Assembly: GCF_011602485.2 (NCBI RefSeq)
Contig: NZ_CP050022.2
Coordinates: 7,584,001-7,648,000 of the forward strand
From: Bradyrhizobium sp. 1(2017)
GTDB taxonomy: Bacteria > Pseudomonadota > Alphaproteobacteria > Rhizobiales > Xanthobacteraceae
DNA: 64,000 nt
Reading direction: 5' to 3'
A program made the position numbers and the translations under genes. Below the pieces are notes generated by a model, which searched no databases, had not been told where the DNA came from, and saw nothing but the letters and a program-made list of their open reading frames with translations. This document shows, piece by piece, positions 35,764 through 45,504 of the stretch (the stretch's first letter is position 1; each line of letters begins with the position of its first letter).

Positions 35764-36150
35764 ATGTATCATCTCACCGCTCTCGTCACGCTGCTGGCGA
35801 TCGCATTTTATTTCTTCACCACCATCAACGTCTCGCGCTCGCGCACCAAGACCGGCATCAAGGTGCCGGCAACGTTGGGCCATCCGGATTTCGAACGCGC
35901 CTTCCGCATCCAGATGAACACGCTGGAATGGATGCCGATCTTCCTGCCGGCGCTCTGGCTGTTCGCGATCAATATCGGCGATGCCATTGCAGCGGGGCTC
36001 GGTGCAGTCTGGATCATCGGCCGCGTCGTCTACTTCGTGGGCTATTCGAAAGCGGCGGCCAAGCGTGGCCCGGGCTTTGCAATCCAGGCGCTTGCCGCGA
36101 TGGCGCTGTGGGCGGGGACGCTGGGAGCGGTGGTGTTGCGGCTGGTGTGA
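35764..36150 (+). CDS. MAPEG-family membrane protein
   Basis: The start is ATG 35764 with GAGGGA upstream. The 128-residue protein has about four hydrophobic helices and the MAPEG features RxFRIQMNTLEW and the C-terminal pattern of a small eicosanoid/glutathione-metabolism membrane enzyme. It lies 26 bases after the AttH-like gene and may belong to the same operon. Bacterial members often have glutathione transferase or peroxidase activity, but this one is untested. Confidence 0.87.
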   Translation: MYHLTALVTLLAIAFYFFTTINVSRSRTKTGIKVPATLGHPDFERAFRIQMNTLEWMPIFLPALWLFAINIGDAIAAGLGAVWIIGRVVYFVGYSKAAAKRGPGFAIQALAAMALWAGTLGAVVLRLV

Positions 36151-36176
36151 GGCCCATCTGCGGCTTCAAATTCCAC

Positions 36177-36281
36177 CGTCATTCCGGGGCCGGCGCACTG
36201 GCGCCGAACCCGAAATCTCGAGATTCTCAGGTGCGCAATTGCGCACCATAGTTCGATGCTTGGCATCGCCCCGGAATGACG
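36177..36281. repeat. Family-A repeat, copy with nested palindrome
   Basis: The arms are CGTCATTCCGGGGC and GCCCCGGAATGACG. The palindrome GTGCGCAATTGCGCAC is nested at 36231-36246, after AGATTCTCAG and before CATAGTTCGATGC. It sits between the convergent MAPEG and LivK-type genes. Confidence 0.83.
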
Positions 36282-36288
36282 CTGCGCG

Positions 36289-37479
36289 TCACTTCGTCAG
36301 CGGACAGCCGCTTTCCTTGGCGGTGAAGAACGCCTTGTCACCGGGAACGGTGGCGAGCAGCTTGTAGTAATCCCAGGGCTTCTTGGATTCCGAGGGCTTC
36401 TTGACCTCGAACAGATACATGTCGTGGACCATGCGGCCGTTCTCGAGCACCTTGCCACCTTGCGCGAAGTCGTCGTCGACCGGGAGCTCCTTCAGCTTCT
36501 TGGCGACGGCATCCGGATCCTTGGTACCGGCGGCCTTGACCGCCTTGAGATAGCTCAGCGTCGCCGAATAGGTGCCGGCCTGGATCATGTTCGGCATCCG
36601 CCCGGTGCGCTTGAGGAAGCGTTCGCCGAGATTGCGCGACTTGTCGTTGACGTCCCAGTAATAACCCTCGGTCAGCACCAGGCCTTGCGCGGCCTGCAAG
36701 CCCAGACCGTTGACCTCTGCGAGCGTCATCAGCAGGCCCGCGAGCTTCTGGCCGCCGGAGACGACGCCGAACTCGGACGCCTGCTTGATCGAGTTGGTGG
36801 TGTCGAGGCCGGCATTGGCGAGGCCCACGATCTTCGCTTTCGAGCTTTGCGCCTGGAGCAGGAAGGAGGAGAAGTCGGAGGAGTTGAGCGGCACGCGTAC
36901 CGAGCCGACCACCTTGCCGCCATTGGCGGTGACGATCTCGCTGGTGTCCTTTTCCAGCGCGTAGCCGAAGGCGTAGTCGGCGGTGAGGAAGAACCAGGTG
37001 TCGCCGCCGGCCTTGGTCAGCGCACCGCCGGTGCCGACGCCGAGCGCGCGGGTGTCGTAGGCCCAGTGGAAGCCATAGGGCTGGCAGGCATCGCCGGTTA
37101 GGCGCGAGGTCGCGGCGCCGACAACGATGTCGATCTTCTTCTTTTCCTTGGACAGCTCATGGATCGCGAGCGCGACCGATGAGGTCGTTAGCTCTGTGAT
37201 CATGTCGACGTTCTCGACATCATACCAGCGCCGCGCGATCGAGGCGGCGAGGTCCGGCTTGTTCTGGTGGTCGGCGGTGACGAGCTCGATCTTCTGGCCG
37301 AGCACCTCTCCGCCAAAATCCTCGATCGCCATCCTGGCCGCCTCGACCGACCATTTGCCGCCGTAATCGGCATAGACGCCGGACTGGTCGTTGAGGATAC
37401 CGATCTTGACGCCCTGCGCGGCGGCCGGCCCCGCAATCAATACGGCTGAGGCCGCTGCGGCCAAAAGTGCTGATTTCAT
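36289..37479 (-). CDS. LivK-type periplasmic binding protein, orphan
   Basis: ATG 37479 has GGGAG upstream. The 396-residue protein has a signal peptide (about 1-22, ending GPAAAQG) and a type I periplasmic-binding fold: VKIGILNDQSGVYADYGG, then MAIEDFGG and the hinge helices. Members bind branched-chain amino acids, amides, urea or aromatic acids. No permease or ATPase gene adjoins it, so it must share a Liv system elsewhere. It is not followed by co-directional partners; its gene is convergent with the MAPEG gene. Confidence 0.9.
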   Translation of the reverse strand: MKSALLAAAASAVLIAGPAAAQGVKIGILNDQSGVYADYGGKWSVEAARMAIEDFGGEVLGQKIELVTADHQNKPDLAASIARRWYDVENVDMITELTTSSVALAIHELSKEKKKIDIVVGAATSRLTGDACQPYGFHWAYDTRALGVGTGGALTKAGGDTWFFLTADYAFGYALEKDTSEIVTANGGKVVGSVRVPLNSSDFSSFLLQAQSSKAKIVGLANAGLDTTNSIKQASEFGVVSGGQKLAGLLMTLAEVNGLGLQAAQGLVLTEGYYWDVNDKSRNLGERFLKRTGRMPNMIQAGTYSATLSYLKAVKAAGTKDPDAVAKKLKELPVDDDFAQGGKVLENGRMVHDMYLFEVKKPSESKKPWDYYKLLATVPGDKAFFTAKESGCPLTK

Positions 37480-37592
37480 CTGTGAGCTCCCAGCAGTTTT
37501 CTGTTTTGAAATCGCGCGGATACTAGTGAACAACCCCGCTCCTGCCCATCCATTTCAGCTAGGCCGTTAGTATGGGCGCGGCTATCAAAGGA

Positions 37593-37715
37593 CGTCGTCC
37601 CGGCGAAGGCCGGGACCCATACTCCGCAGCAGTGGTTTTACGAAGACTCGGAGTTACCGGCTCGCCCCACAGCTCTCCCCTGGGGTTTATGGGTCCCGGC
37701 CTTCGCCGGGACGAC
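37593..37715. repeat. Family-B repeat
   Basis: Long arms, CGTCGTCCCGGCGAAGGCC and GGCCTTCGCCGGGACGAC, enclose GACCCATACTCCGC and CCCCTGGGGTTTATGGGTC. The element lies between the RND pump gene and the LivK-type gene, both on the minus strand. Confidence 0.85.
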
Positions 37716-37746
37716 ACCGTAACTTTGGACGCGTCGGGGCCACCAA

Positions 37747-40700
37747 CTACGCCACCACCTCCGGCTTCTTGTCGCGCCGCCCCTCTGCCAGGTTCCGCAC
37801 CACCACATAGAAGATCGGCGTGAACAGCAGCCCGAACAGGGTGACGCCGATCATGCCGAAGAACACGGCAACGCCCACGGCCTGCCGCATCTCCGAGCCG
37901 GAGCCGCTCGAGATCACCAGCGGCAGCACGCCGAGGATGAAGGCAAAGGACGTCATCAGGATCGGCCGCAGGCGCAGCCGGCAGGCCTCGATCACGGCCT
38001 CCAGCCGCGGCTTGCCTTCGTTCTCGATGTCGCGCGCGAACTCGACAATCAGAATCGCGTTCTTTGCCGCTAGTCCTACGAGCACGACAAAGCCGATCTG
38101 GGTGAGGATGTTGACGTCCTGACCCATGATGCGCACGCCGAGGGTGGCGGCCAAGAGGCACATCGGCACGATCAGGATCACCGCGAACGGCAGGGTCCAG
38201 CTGCCATATTGCGCGGCGAGCACGAGGTAGACGAACAGCACACAGATCGGAAACACGTAGAGGCCGGCATTGCCGCCGGTAACCTGCTGATAGGACAGGT
38301 CGGTCCATTCGAAGGTGAAGCCGCTAGGCAGGGTGTCGTCGGCGAGCTTCTTGATGGTGTTGAGCGCGGTTGTCGAGCTGACACCCGGCGCCGGCTCGCC
38401 CTGCAGCTCGGACGACGCATAGAGATTGTAGCGCGCGACACGATCCGGACCCGAGACGTCCTTGAAGTCGACCACGCTGCCCAGCATCACCATGTCGCCG
38501 GAGGCGTTGCGCGTGCGGAGGCGCGCGAGGTCCGCGGGCTCCTTGCGGAACGGGAAGTCAGCCTGGGCCGTGACGTGATAGGTACGGCCGAACAGATTGA
38601 AATCGTTGACATAGGTCGATCCGAAATAGGTCTGGATCGTGTCGTTGATGCTGGCGATGGGAACGCCGAGCTTCTGCGCCTTGGTGCGGTCAATATCGAC
38701 GAAGAGCTGCGGCGTGTTGGCCGTGAACGGCGAGAACACCGTGGGGCCGAGCAGCAAGGGCGATTTGCGCGCCGCGGCGACAAGCTCGTCGGTGGCCGCG
38801 GCGAGCAGCTCGGGCCCGCGGCCCTGGCGGTCCTGGATACGGATGGTGAAGCCACCGCCGGTGCCGATGCCGGGCACGGCCGGCGGCGGGATGACGATGA
38901 TGAACGCGCCCTGGAGCGCGGCGAGCCGCTTGCGCAACTCCGCCGTGATGGCGTTCGCCGTCAGCCCCTTCTTCAGCCGCGCTTCGGGCTCGTCGAACAC
39001 CGGAAACAGCGCCGCTGCGTTGCCCTGCTGCGTGCGCGTCGCCCCCGAGAAGCCGGCGAAGACGGCAACACGGATGATGCCGGGCGTATCCAGCGCGATT
39101 CGTTCAATTTCGCGCACAATCTGGGTCGTGCGCTCCAGCGATGCCGCACCCGGCAATTGCACGGAGACGATGATGTAGCCGCGATCCTGCGCGGGGATGA
39201 ACCCCTGCGACGTGGTCCCGATCAGCCAGCCGGCACTGCCGATCAGCACGACATAGAGCAGCAGCATCACGACGGAATGACGGATCACGAAATTGGCAAG
39301 GCCCGCATAGCCATGCGCGAGCCGGTCGAACACGCGGTTGAAGACGCCGGTGAAGGCACCCCACGCCCGCGCGATGACGTTCCAGGCGGCCGGCGGTCGC
39401 TTCTCCTCGTGCGGCGTGAGGATCAGCGAGGCCAGCGCCGGCGACAGCGTCAGCGAGCAGAAGCAGGAGATCGCGGTCGCAACCGCGATGGTAACGGCGA
39501 ATTGCTGGAAGAACTGCCCGGAAATGCCGCCGAGGAACGCCGTCGGAACAAACACGGCGCATAACACCAGCGCGATCGAGACCAGCGCGCCGCCGACTTC
39601 CTCCATGGTTTTCAGCGCGGCATCGCGCCGGCTGAGGCCATGCTCGAGGTGCCGCTCGACATTCTCGACCACCACGATGGCGTCGTCGACCACGATGCCG
39701 ACGGCGAGCACGAGGCCGAACAAAGTGAGATTGTTGATGGAGAAGCCGAGCGCCGCCATCACCGCAAAGGTGCCGACCAGCGAAACCGGAATGGCGATGA
39801 TCGGGATGATCGCTGGGCGCCAACCCTGCAGGAACACCAGCACCACGATCACCACGAGCAGCATGGCCTCGTAGATGGTCTTGATCAGCTCATGGACGGA
39901 TTGCGCGATGAACTCCGTCGGATTGTAGCCGATATTGTAGTCGAGGCCTTTCGGAAAACTCTCCTTCAGCTTGGCCATCGTATCGGAGATGCTTTTCGCG
40001 GTCGCCAGCGCGTTCGACCCCGGCCGCTGGGTCACCAGCATGCCGACGGCCGATTTGCGCAACAGGAAGCTGTTGGTGGAGTAGGAGAGCGCGCCGAGCT
40101 CGATGCGGGCGACGTCACGCAGGCGCACGGTTCGGCCGTCCGAGCCGGCCTTGATCAGAATATCCTCGAACTGTCGCTGATCCTTCAGCCGTCCGGTGAA
40201 GACGAGGTTCGGCTGGAAGGCACGGTCGGTGATCGGCGGTTCGGCGACCTGGCCGCCCGCGATCTGGATGTTCTGCGCGCGGATCGCGGCGATCACCTCG
40301 GTGGAGGTCAGGCCGAGATTGGCGATACGGTCGGGATCGAGCCACAGCCGCATCGAATAGTCGCGCGCGCCAAAAATCTGGATGTCGCCGACGCCGTCGA
40401 GGCGCAGCAGCTGGTCGCGGACCTGGAGCAGCGCATAGTTGGAGATGTAGAGCTGGTCGAAGGTGTCGTCCGGCGACAGCATGAACACGACCATGAGGAT
40501 GTCGGGCGAGTTCTTGCGCGTGGTGACGCCGTTGCGCTGGACCTCTTCAGGCAGACGCGGCTGCGCGATGGCGACGCGGTTCTGCACCAGCACCTGGGCC
40601 TTGTCGAGATCGGTACCGAGCTTGAAGGTGACGGTGATCGTCAGCTGGCCGTTCGAGGTGGCCTGGCTGTAGAGATACAGCATGTCCTCGACGCCGTTGA

Positions 40701-40911
40701 TCTCCTGCTCGATCGGCGCTGCGACCGTGTCGGACACGGTCTGGGCGGAGGCGCCGGGATATTGCGTGGTGACGACGACGGTCGGCGGCACCACTTGCGG
40801 GTATTCGGAGACCGGCAGCGTGGTGTAGGCGAGCGCGCCCACGATCAGCAGCACGATCGACAGCACCATCGCGAGGATAGGCTGGTTGATGGAGAGACGG
40901 CCAAGATTCAT
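37747..40911 (-). CDS. RND multidrug efflux pump, HAE1 family (AcrB-like)
   Basis: At 1054 residues it is full length for the family. Twelve helices and two large periplasmic loops are visible. The proton relay has the two Asp of GIVVDDAIVVVEN in helix 4. The N terminus, INQPILAMVLSIVLLIVGA, and the porter-domain stretch YPQVVPPTVVVTTQYPGAS are typical. It is translated after the adaptor gene with a four-base overlap. It should export hydrophobic drugs or natural products across the whole envelope; the outer-membrane channel is not encoded nearby. Confidence 0.95.
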   Translation of the reverse strand: MNLGRLSINQPILAMVLSIVLLIVGALAYTTLPVSEYPQVVPPTVVVTTQYPGASAQTVSDTVAAPIEQEINGVEDMLYLYSQATSNGQLTITVTFKLGTDLDKAQVLVQNRVAIAQPRLPEEVQRNGVTTRKNSPDILMVVFMLSPDDTFDQLYISNYALLQVRDQLLRLDGVGDIQIFGARDYSMRLWLDPDRIANLGLTSTEVIAAIRAQNIQIAGGQVAEPPITDRAFQPNLVFTGRLKDQRQFEDILIKAGSDGRTVRLRDVARIELGALSYSTNSFLLRKSAVGMLVTQRPGSNALATAKSISDTMAKLKESFPKGLDYNIGYNPTEFIAQSVHELIKTIYEAMLLVVIVVLVFLQGWRPAIIPIIAIPVSLVGTFAVMAALGFSINNLTLFGLVLAVGIVVDDAIVVVENVERHLEHGLSRRDAALKTMEEVGGALVSIALVLCAVFVPTAFLGGISGQFFQQFAVTIAVATAISCFCSLTLSPALASLILTPHEEKRPPAAWNVIARAWGAFTGVFNRVFDRLAHGYAGLANFVIRHSVVMLLLYVVLIGSAGWLIGTTSQGFIPAQDRGYIIVSVQLPGAASLERTTQIVREIERIALDTPGIIRVAVFAGFSGATRTQQGNAAALFPVFDEPEARLKKGLTANAITAELRKRLAALQGAFIIVIPPPAVPGIGTGGGFTIRIQDRQGRGPELLAAATDELVAAARKSPLLLGPTVFSPFTANTPQLFVDIDRTKAQKLGVPIASINDTIQTYFGSTYVNDFNLFGRTYHVTAQADFPFRKEPADLARLRTRNASGDMVMLGSVVDFKDVSGPDRVARYNLYASSELQGEPAPGVSSTTALNTIKKLADDTLPSGFTFEWTDLSYQQVTGGNAGLYVFPICVLFVYLVLAAQYGSWTLPFAVILIVPMCLLAATLGVRIMGQDVNILTQIGFVVLVGLAAKNAILIVEFARDIENEGKPRLEAVIEACRLRLRPILMTSFAFILGVLPLVISSGSGSEMRQAVGVAVFFGMIGVTLFGLLFTPIFYVVVRNLAEGRRDKKPEVVA

Positions 40912-42107
40912 GACTTGCCACCGGCCGGGGCTTGCGCGGTCTGGGGGGCGACCTTGGCGCCGACGCGGGCGCGCTGGATGCCGTTGACGATGACGCGGTC
41001 GTCCGCCTTCAGCCCCTCACGGATCACGCGCAGGCCGTCGTCGAGCGGCCCGAGCACCACGGGGCGCGCCTCGACGGTGTCGTCAGGCTTGACCACGAAC
41101 ACGATCTTGCGGGACTGGTCGGTCGCGATCGCAACGTCGGGGATCAGCAGCGCCTCATAGGGCGCACTGCCGATTAGCCGGACGCGGCCGAACTGGCCGG
41201 GCAGGATCGACAGATCGGCGTTCTTGACCACCGCGCGGCTGCGCAGCGTGCCGGTCGAGACGTCCAGACGGTTGTCGAGGAAGTTGATGGAGCCGTCATG
41301 GGACGGCTTGGTCTCGCCGGCAAGCGAGATCTGCACCGGGTTTGCCGTATCACGCGAACTCGGGCGCCGGCCTTCGAACCAGAGCTTGCTGTATTTGATG
41401 AAGGTCGCCTCATCCATGTCGAAATAGACGTAGATCGGGTCGAGCGTCACGATCGAGGTCAGCAGCGTCGAGGTTCCGGTGTCGCTGCCCTGCACGAGGT
41501 TGCCGGGGCTGACGAGATGCCGGCTGACGCGACCCGTCAACGGCGCCGTCACATGCGTGAATTCGATATTCAGCCTGGCGGCCTTGAGCGCGCCTTCCGC
41601 CTGCACCTCGGCGGCGTGCGCAGCCTGCAAGGCCTGGCGGCGCTGGTCGACGACCTGCTCGGAAACCGCGCTGGTCTGGACCAGATTCAGGCCACGGTCG
41701 AGCTCGCGCTTGGCCAGCTCCACCTTGGCGCGCGCATCGGACAACTGGCCGTCCGCCTGCGCCGCCACCGCCTCGAACGGACGCGGATCGATGACATAGA
41801 GCAGATCGCCCTTACGCACGATGGCGCCGTCCTGGAATTCGACCGAGTTGACGAAGCCGCCGACGCGCGGGCGCACCTGCACCTCCTCGACCGCCTCGAA
41901 GCGGCCGGTGAACTCGTCCCAATCGGTGACGGTGCGCTTGACGGGCTGGGCGACAGTGACCGGCGCCGGCGGTGGGGCAGCGGCCTGTGACGCCGGCTTG
42001 TCGCAGCCGGTCAGGGCGAACGCTGCGGCGAGAAGGCCGGCGAGTGCGCTGTGCTGAACGAAATCGTGCCTTTTGACAAAATGCTCGCTTCCGTCCTGTC
42101 CGCTCAT
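40908..42107 (-). CDS. RND efflux periplasmic adaptor, lipoprotein
   Basis: I chose ATG 42107 with AGGA six bases upstream over ATG 42122. The 399-residue protein has a lipobox LTGC with Cys35, so it is probably an inner-membrane-anchored lipoprotein. The HlyD-type order follows: a lipoyl half (EVQVRPRVGGFVNSVEF), a coiled-coil hairpin (about 110-180), the second lipoyl half (APLTGRVSRHLVSPG) and a beta-barrel. It is the first gene of the pump operon. No TetR or similar regulator lies beside it; the divergent gene is an alcohol dehydrogenase. Confidence 0.94.
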   Translation of the reverse strand: MSGQDGSEHFVKRHDFVQHSALAGLLAAAFALTGCDKPASQAAAPPPAPVTVAQPVKRTVTDWDEFTGRFEAVEEVQVRPRVGGFVNSVEFQDGAIVRKGDLLYVIDPRPFEAVAAQADGQLSDARAKVELAKRELDRGLNLVQTSAVSEQVVDQRRQALQAAHAAEVQAEGALKAARLNIEFTHVTAPLTGRVSRHLVSPGNLVQGSDTGTSTLLTSIVTLDPIYVYFDMDEATFIKYSKLWFEGRRPSSRDTANPVQISLAGETKPSHDGSINFLDNRLDVSTGTLRSRAVVKNADLSILPGQFGRVRLIGSAPYEALLIPDVAIATDQSRKIVFVVKPDDTVEARPVVLGPLDDGLRVIREGLKADDRVIVNGIQRARVGAKVAPQTAQAPAGGKS

Positions 42108-42410
42108 CCCAGGTCCTCGCATAAGAGCCGCAGAAACAGCAGGTTACTCGCCTGCCCGCGGGCGACACAAGATGTGTTGCGATAATGAAGGCTTCAAGAC
42201 GACGGCGGACGCAATGCTGGGGTAGAGACCCTGACCAGATGACGGGTTGACAGAGACAGACGGTCGCACACGAGTGTGCGCCGGTTGACGAAGAGCGGCG
42301 TCCGCCACCTCGCCTGGAGGGGAGGAGGAGCGTCTTCGCACATGACGCGCGGCGTCCACGCGGCTAGGTTACACTCACAAAAACAAGCGAATTGTCCGGG
42401 GAGGACAGGC
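42108..42410. promoter_or_regulatory. Divergent control region with a candidate promoter and palindromic operator
   Basis: This 303-base gap separates the efflux adaptor (minus) from the alcohol dehydrogenase (plus). It contains TTGACA at 42246-42251 and a palindrome CGCACAC-GA-GTGTGCG at 42265-42280, placed where a repressor could cover a promoter. A second TTGACG lies at about 42284. GGGGAGGA is the ribosome site of the dehydrogenase. No regulator gene is adjacent, so both the promoter and operator calls are tentative. There is no repeat element here. Confidence 0.35.
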
Positions 42411-43565
42411 GTGCACCAGGGACGTGTCGTTTACGGCGCGATCGAGGAGGTCGTGTTCGGCCATCCCGCGGCCGAGGCCATCGAGGCGCAGATGGACCGG
42501 CTGGGAACGCGCCGCGCCTTCCTGATGGTTTCGGGCACGCTCAACCGGCAAACCGGCGAGATCAATGGGATCAGGCAGGCGCTCGGCGAGCGCTGCGCCG
42601 GACTGTTCGACGCCATGCCGGCACATACGCCGCGCGAGGCGGTGATCGCCGCCACACTTGCCGCGCGCGAGGTGGACGCCGATCTGATCGTCACCGTCGG
42701 TGGCGGCTCCATCACCGACGGCGCCAAGGCGGTGCAGCTCTGTCTTGCCAACGGCATCGACGATATCGAGGGCATCGATCGCATTCGCGTGCACAAGGGC
42801 GTCGCGCCGGAGATGAAGGCGCCCGTCGTGCGCCAGATCAGCGTGCCGACCACCATCGCCGGCGGCGAGTTCAGCGCGATCGCGGGCGTCACCGACCGAG
42901 CTGCGCATGTGAAGCAGATGCTGCGGCATCCGCTTACGGTGCCGCGCGCCACCATCCTCGATCCCGCCATCACCGTGCACACGCCGGAATGGCTGTTTCT
43001 GTCGACCGGCATCCGCGCTGTCGACCATTGCGTTGAAGCGATCTGCTCGCGCGAGACGCACCCCTATGCCGATGCGCAATCGGTGAAGGGCCTCGCCATG
43101 CTCGCCGATGCGCTGCCGCGGGTGAAGGCGGACCCCGCCGATCTCGACGCCCGAATGGACGCGCAGATCGGCACATGGCTGTCGATGGGGGCGCTTTCGG
43201 CCGGCGTCCCCATGGGCGCGAGCCACGGCATCGGCTACGTGCTGGGCGCAGCTTTCGACGTGCCGCACGGCTACACCTCCTGCATCATGCTGCCGGCGGT
43301 GATGCGCTGGAACGCGCGCGACAATGCCGAGCGCCAGATGATCGTCGCGGCCGCGATGGGCTATCCCGGCCAGAATGCCGCCGATGTGCTCGACGCCTTC
43401 ATCCGCTCGCTCGGCATGCCGCGCAGCCTCGCCGATGTGCGCGTGTCGCCGGAGCATTTCGATGCCATTGCCGAACAGGCGATGCGCACGAACTGGATCC
43501 CGCGCAACCCGCGCAGGATCGACGGCCCCGCCGACGTGCGCGAAATCCTGCTTCTTGCCGCATGA
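42411..43565 (+). CDS. Iron-containing alcohol dehydrogenase / maleylacetate reductase family
   Basis: GTG 42411 follows GGGGAGGA and gives 384 residues. The family core is complete: GGGSITDGAKA for NAD(P), PTTIAGGEFS, and likely metal ligands at the His in AVDHCVEAI, the His in GASHGIGY and the His in DVPHGYT. Maleylacetate reductases have the same fold and often sit in aromatic catabolic operons. It is 18 bases upstream of an acyl-CoA ligase gene, so an alcohol or ketone and a carboxylic acid may be handled in sequence. Confidence 0.9.
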   Translation: MHQGRVVYGAIEEVVFGHPAAEAIEAQMDRLGTRRAFLMVSGTLNRQTGEINGIRQALGERCAGLFDAMPAHTPREAVIAATLAAREVDADLIVTVGGGSITDGAKAVQLCLANGIDDIEGIDRIRVHKGVAPEMKAPVVRQISVPTTIAGGEFSAIAGVTDRAAHVKQMLRHPLTVPRATILDPAITVHTPEWLFLSTGIRAVDHCVEAICSRETHPYADAQSVKGLAMLADALPRVKADPADLDARMDAQIGTWLSMGALSAGVPMGASHGIGYVLGAAFDVPHGYTSCIMLPAVMRWNARDNAERQMIVAAAMGYPGQNAADVLDAFIRSLGMPRSLADVRVSPEHFDAIAEQAMRTNWIPRNPRRIDGPADVREILLLAA

Positions 43566-43583
43566 TCCACAGCCGGAGGACTG

Positions 43584-45134
43584 ATGTACCCAGGTCAGCA
43601 TGCCCGCCTACGCCCGCTCCAGCCCGCCTTCATCATGGCAGCGACAGGCGAGACCGTCACCTATCGCGAACTGGAGGCGCGCAGTAACCGCCTCGCGCAT
43701 CTGTTCCGCAAGCACGACCTGAAGCGGCTCGATCATTATTCGATCTTCATGGAGAACAATGCGCGCTATCTCGAAGCCTGTGGCGCGGGCGAACGGTCGG
43801 GTCTCTACTACACCTGCATCAACTCCTTCCTGACGCCGGGCGAGCTTGCCTATCTCCTCGTCAACAGCCAGTCCAAGATCCTGATCACGTCGGTGGCCAA
43901 GCTCGACATTGCGCGCGAGGCGATCCAGGCCTGCCCCGAGGTCAAGCTCTGCATCGTTGCCGACGGTCCCGGCGAGAGCGACCGCATCGTCGGCCTTGCG
44001 GAGGTGACCGCGGACCTGCCGACGACGCCGATCTCCGACGAGTGGCTCGGCACCGCCATGCTTTATTCATCGGGCACGACCGGACGTCCCAAGGGCATCC
44101 TGCGGCCGCTGCCGGAGGAGCCGCCGAAGCACAATCTGCCGCTGTTCGATTTCCTGACGAAGCTTTGGCACTACCGCGAGGGCATGGTCTATCTGTCGCC
44201 GGCGCCGCTCTATCACTCCGCGCCGCAAGCTGCCGTGAACCTCACGATCCGCATGGGCGGCACCGTGATCATCATGGAGAGTTTCGATCCCGAGCGCTAC
44301 CTTCAGCTCGTCCAGCAATGGGGCATCACCCACACCCAGCTGGTGCCGACGATGTTCTCGCGCATGCTGAAATTGCCGGAGGAGGTGCGAAAGCGCTACG
44401 CCCTGTCCTCGCTGGAGATCGCGATCCACGCCGCCGCGCCCTGCCCGGCCCTGGTCAAGGACGACATGATCAAATGGTGGGGACCGATCATCCACGAATA
44501 TTACGGCGCGACCGAAGGTCTGGGCTTCACTGCCTGCAACAGCGCGGAATGGCTGGCCCATCGCGGCACCGTCGGCAAGGTGCTGCTCGGCGACCTCCAC
44601 ATTCTCGACGAGAACATGCAGGCGTGCCCGGCCGGCACGCCGGGCCAGGTCTGGTTCAAGACGGGGTCGCCGTTCGAATATTTCAACGATCCGGAGAAGA
44701 CCAAGGAAGCGCGCTCGGCCGACGGCAGCATGAGCACCGTCGGGGACGTTGGCTATGTCGACAACGACCGTTTCCTCTACCTCACCGACCGCGCGACCTT
44801 CATGATCATCTCCGGCGGGGTGAACATCTATCCGCAGGAATGCGAGAATTTGCTGATCACCCATCCGAAGGTCGCCGATGCCGCCGTGTTCGGCGTGCCC
44901 AATCCCGACCTCGGCGAAGAGGTGAAGGCCGTGGTGCAGCCAATGCCCGGCGTCATGCCGGGTCCCGCGCTCGCGGAAGAGCTGATCGCGTTCTGCGCCA
45001 AATCGCTGTCGCGGCAGAAGGTGCCGCGCTCGGTCGATTTCGAGAAGGAATTGCCGCGACTGCCGACCGGCAAGCTGTACAAGCGGCTGCTCAGGGACCG
45101 CTATTGGGGGAACAAGGCGTCGCGGATCGTGTGA
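43584..45134 (+). CDS. Acyl-CoA ligase (AMP-binding family)
   Basis: GGAGG precedes the ATG. The 516-residue enzyme has the nucleotide loop YSSGTTGRPKG (about 155-165), the A5 region YGATEG, the hinge YLTDRATFMIISGGVNIYP and the C-terminal Lys motif PRLPTGKLYKR. It should activate a carboxylic acid to its CoA thioester with ATP. The substrate is not evident; the ATYGLGYTA-type pocket residues do not identify it. It is followed by a 370-base gap with a repeat and then the ABC importer genes. Confidence 0.92.
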   Translation: MYPGQHARLRPLQPAFIMAATGETVTYRELEARSNRLAHLFRKHDLKRLDHYSIFMENNARYLEACGAGERSGLYYTCINSFLTPGELAYLLVNSQSKILITSVAKLDIAREAIQACPEVKLCIVADGPGESDRIVGLAEVTADLPTTPISDEWLGTAMLYSSGTTGRPKGILRPLPEEPPKHNLPLFDFLTKLWHYREGMVYLSPAPLYHSAPQAAVNLTIRMGGTVIIMESFDPERYLQLVQQWGITHTQLVPTMFSRMLKLPEEVRKRYALSSLEIAIHAAAPCPALVKDDMIKWWGPIIHEYYGATEGLGFTACNSAEWLAHRGTVGKVLLGDLHILDENMQACPAGTPGQVWFKTGSPFEYFNDPEKTKEARSADGSMSTVGDVGYVDNDRFLYLTDRATFMIISGGVNIYPQECENLLITHPKVADAAVFGVPNPDLGEEVKAVVQPMPGVMPGPALAEELIAFCAKSLSRQKVPRSVDFEKELPRLPTGKLYKRLLRDRYWGNKASRIV

Positions 45135-45153
45135 GGGGCAACCACAAGCTCGG

Positions 45154-45297
45154 CGTCATCCCGGGGCGCGACGACGTCGCGAGCCCGGGATCCATAACCA
45201 CAGGGAGGAATTGCGGCGCAAGCTGGCAACTCCGAATCTTCGCCAAACTGCGCCCTGTGGTTATGGACCCGGATCGGCGCGCTTGTCCGGGACGAAC
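45154..45297. repeat. Family-B-like repeat in the 370-base gap before the ABC importer
   Basis: The arms are CGTCATCCCGGGGCGCGACG and CGGCGCGCTTGTCCGGGACG, and the middle has GATCCATAACCACAGGGAGG and GCCCTGTGGTTATGGACC. The remaining 207 bases to ATG 45505 contain a short inverted repeat (CACTCTCACATG/ATGAAAGTGTG at about 45355-45378). They should also hold any promoter for the importer; I see no clear one. Confidence 0.75.
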
Positions 45298-45504
45298 AGC
45301 GGAGTACTGGAAGGGCAGCGATGCACTTCAGTTCCGCCTGCGCCTTCGCACCTGCACTCTCACATGATGAAAGTGTGAAACCCCGCGTCCTTCCGTCATC
45401 CGAATTGTCGAGGCGGCCTGCGGCCTTGCCGGTTGCCTCGCCGCGCGTGCGTCGCTATCGTCTGACAAACAGGCCGCAAAGGCCGTTGTCCAGGGAGGAT
45501 GAGA

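Noticed and set aside
38209..41160. Plus-strand frames of 451 and 506 codons opposite the RND pump
   Set aside because: They are antisense shadows of a complete RND transporter.
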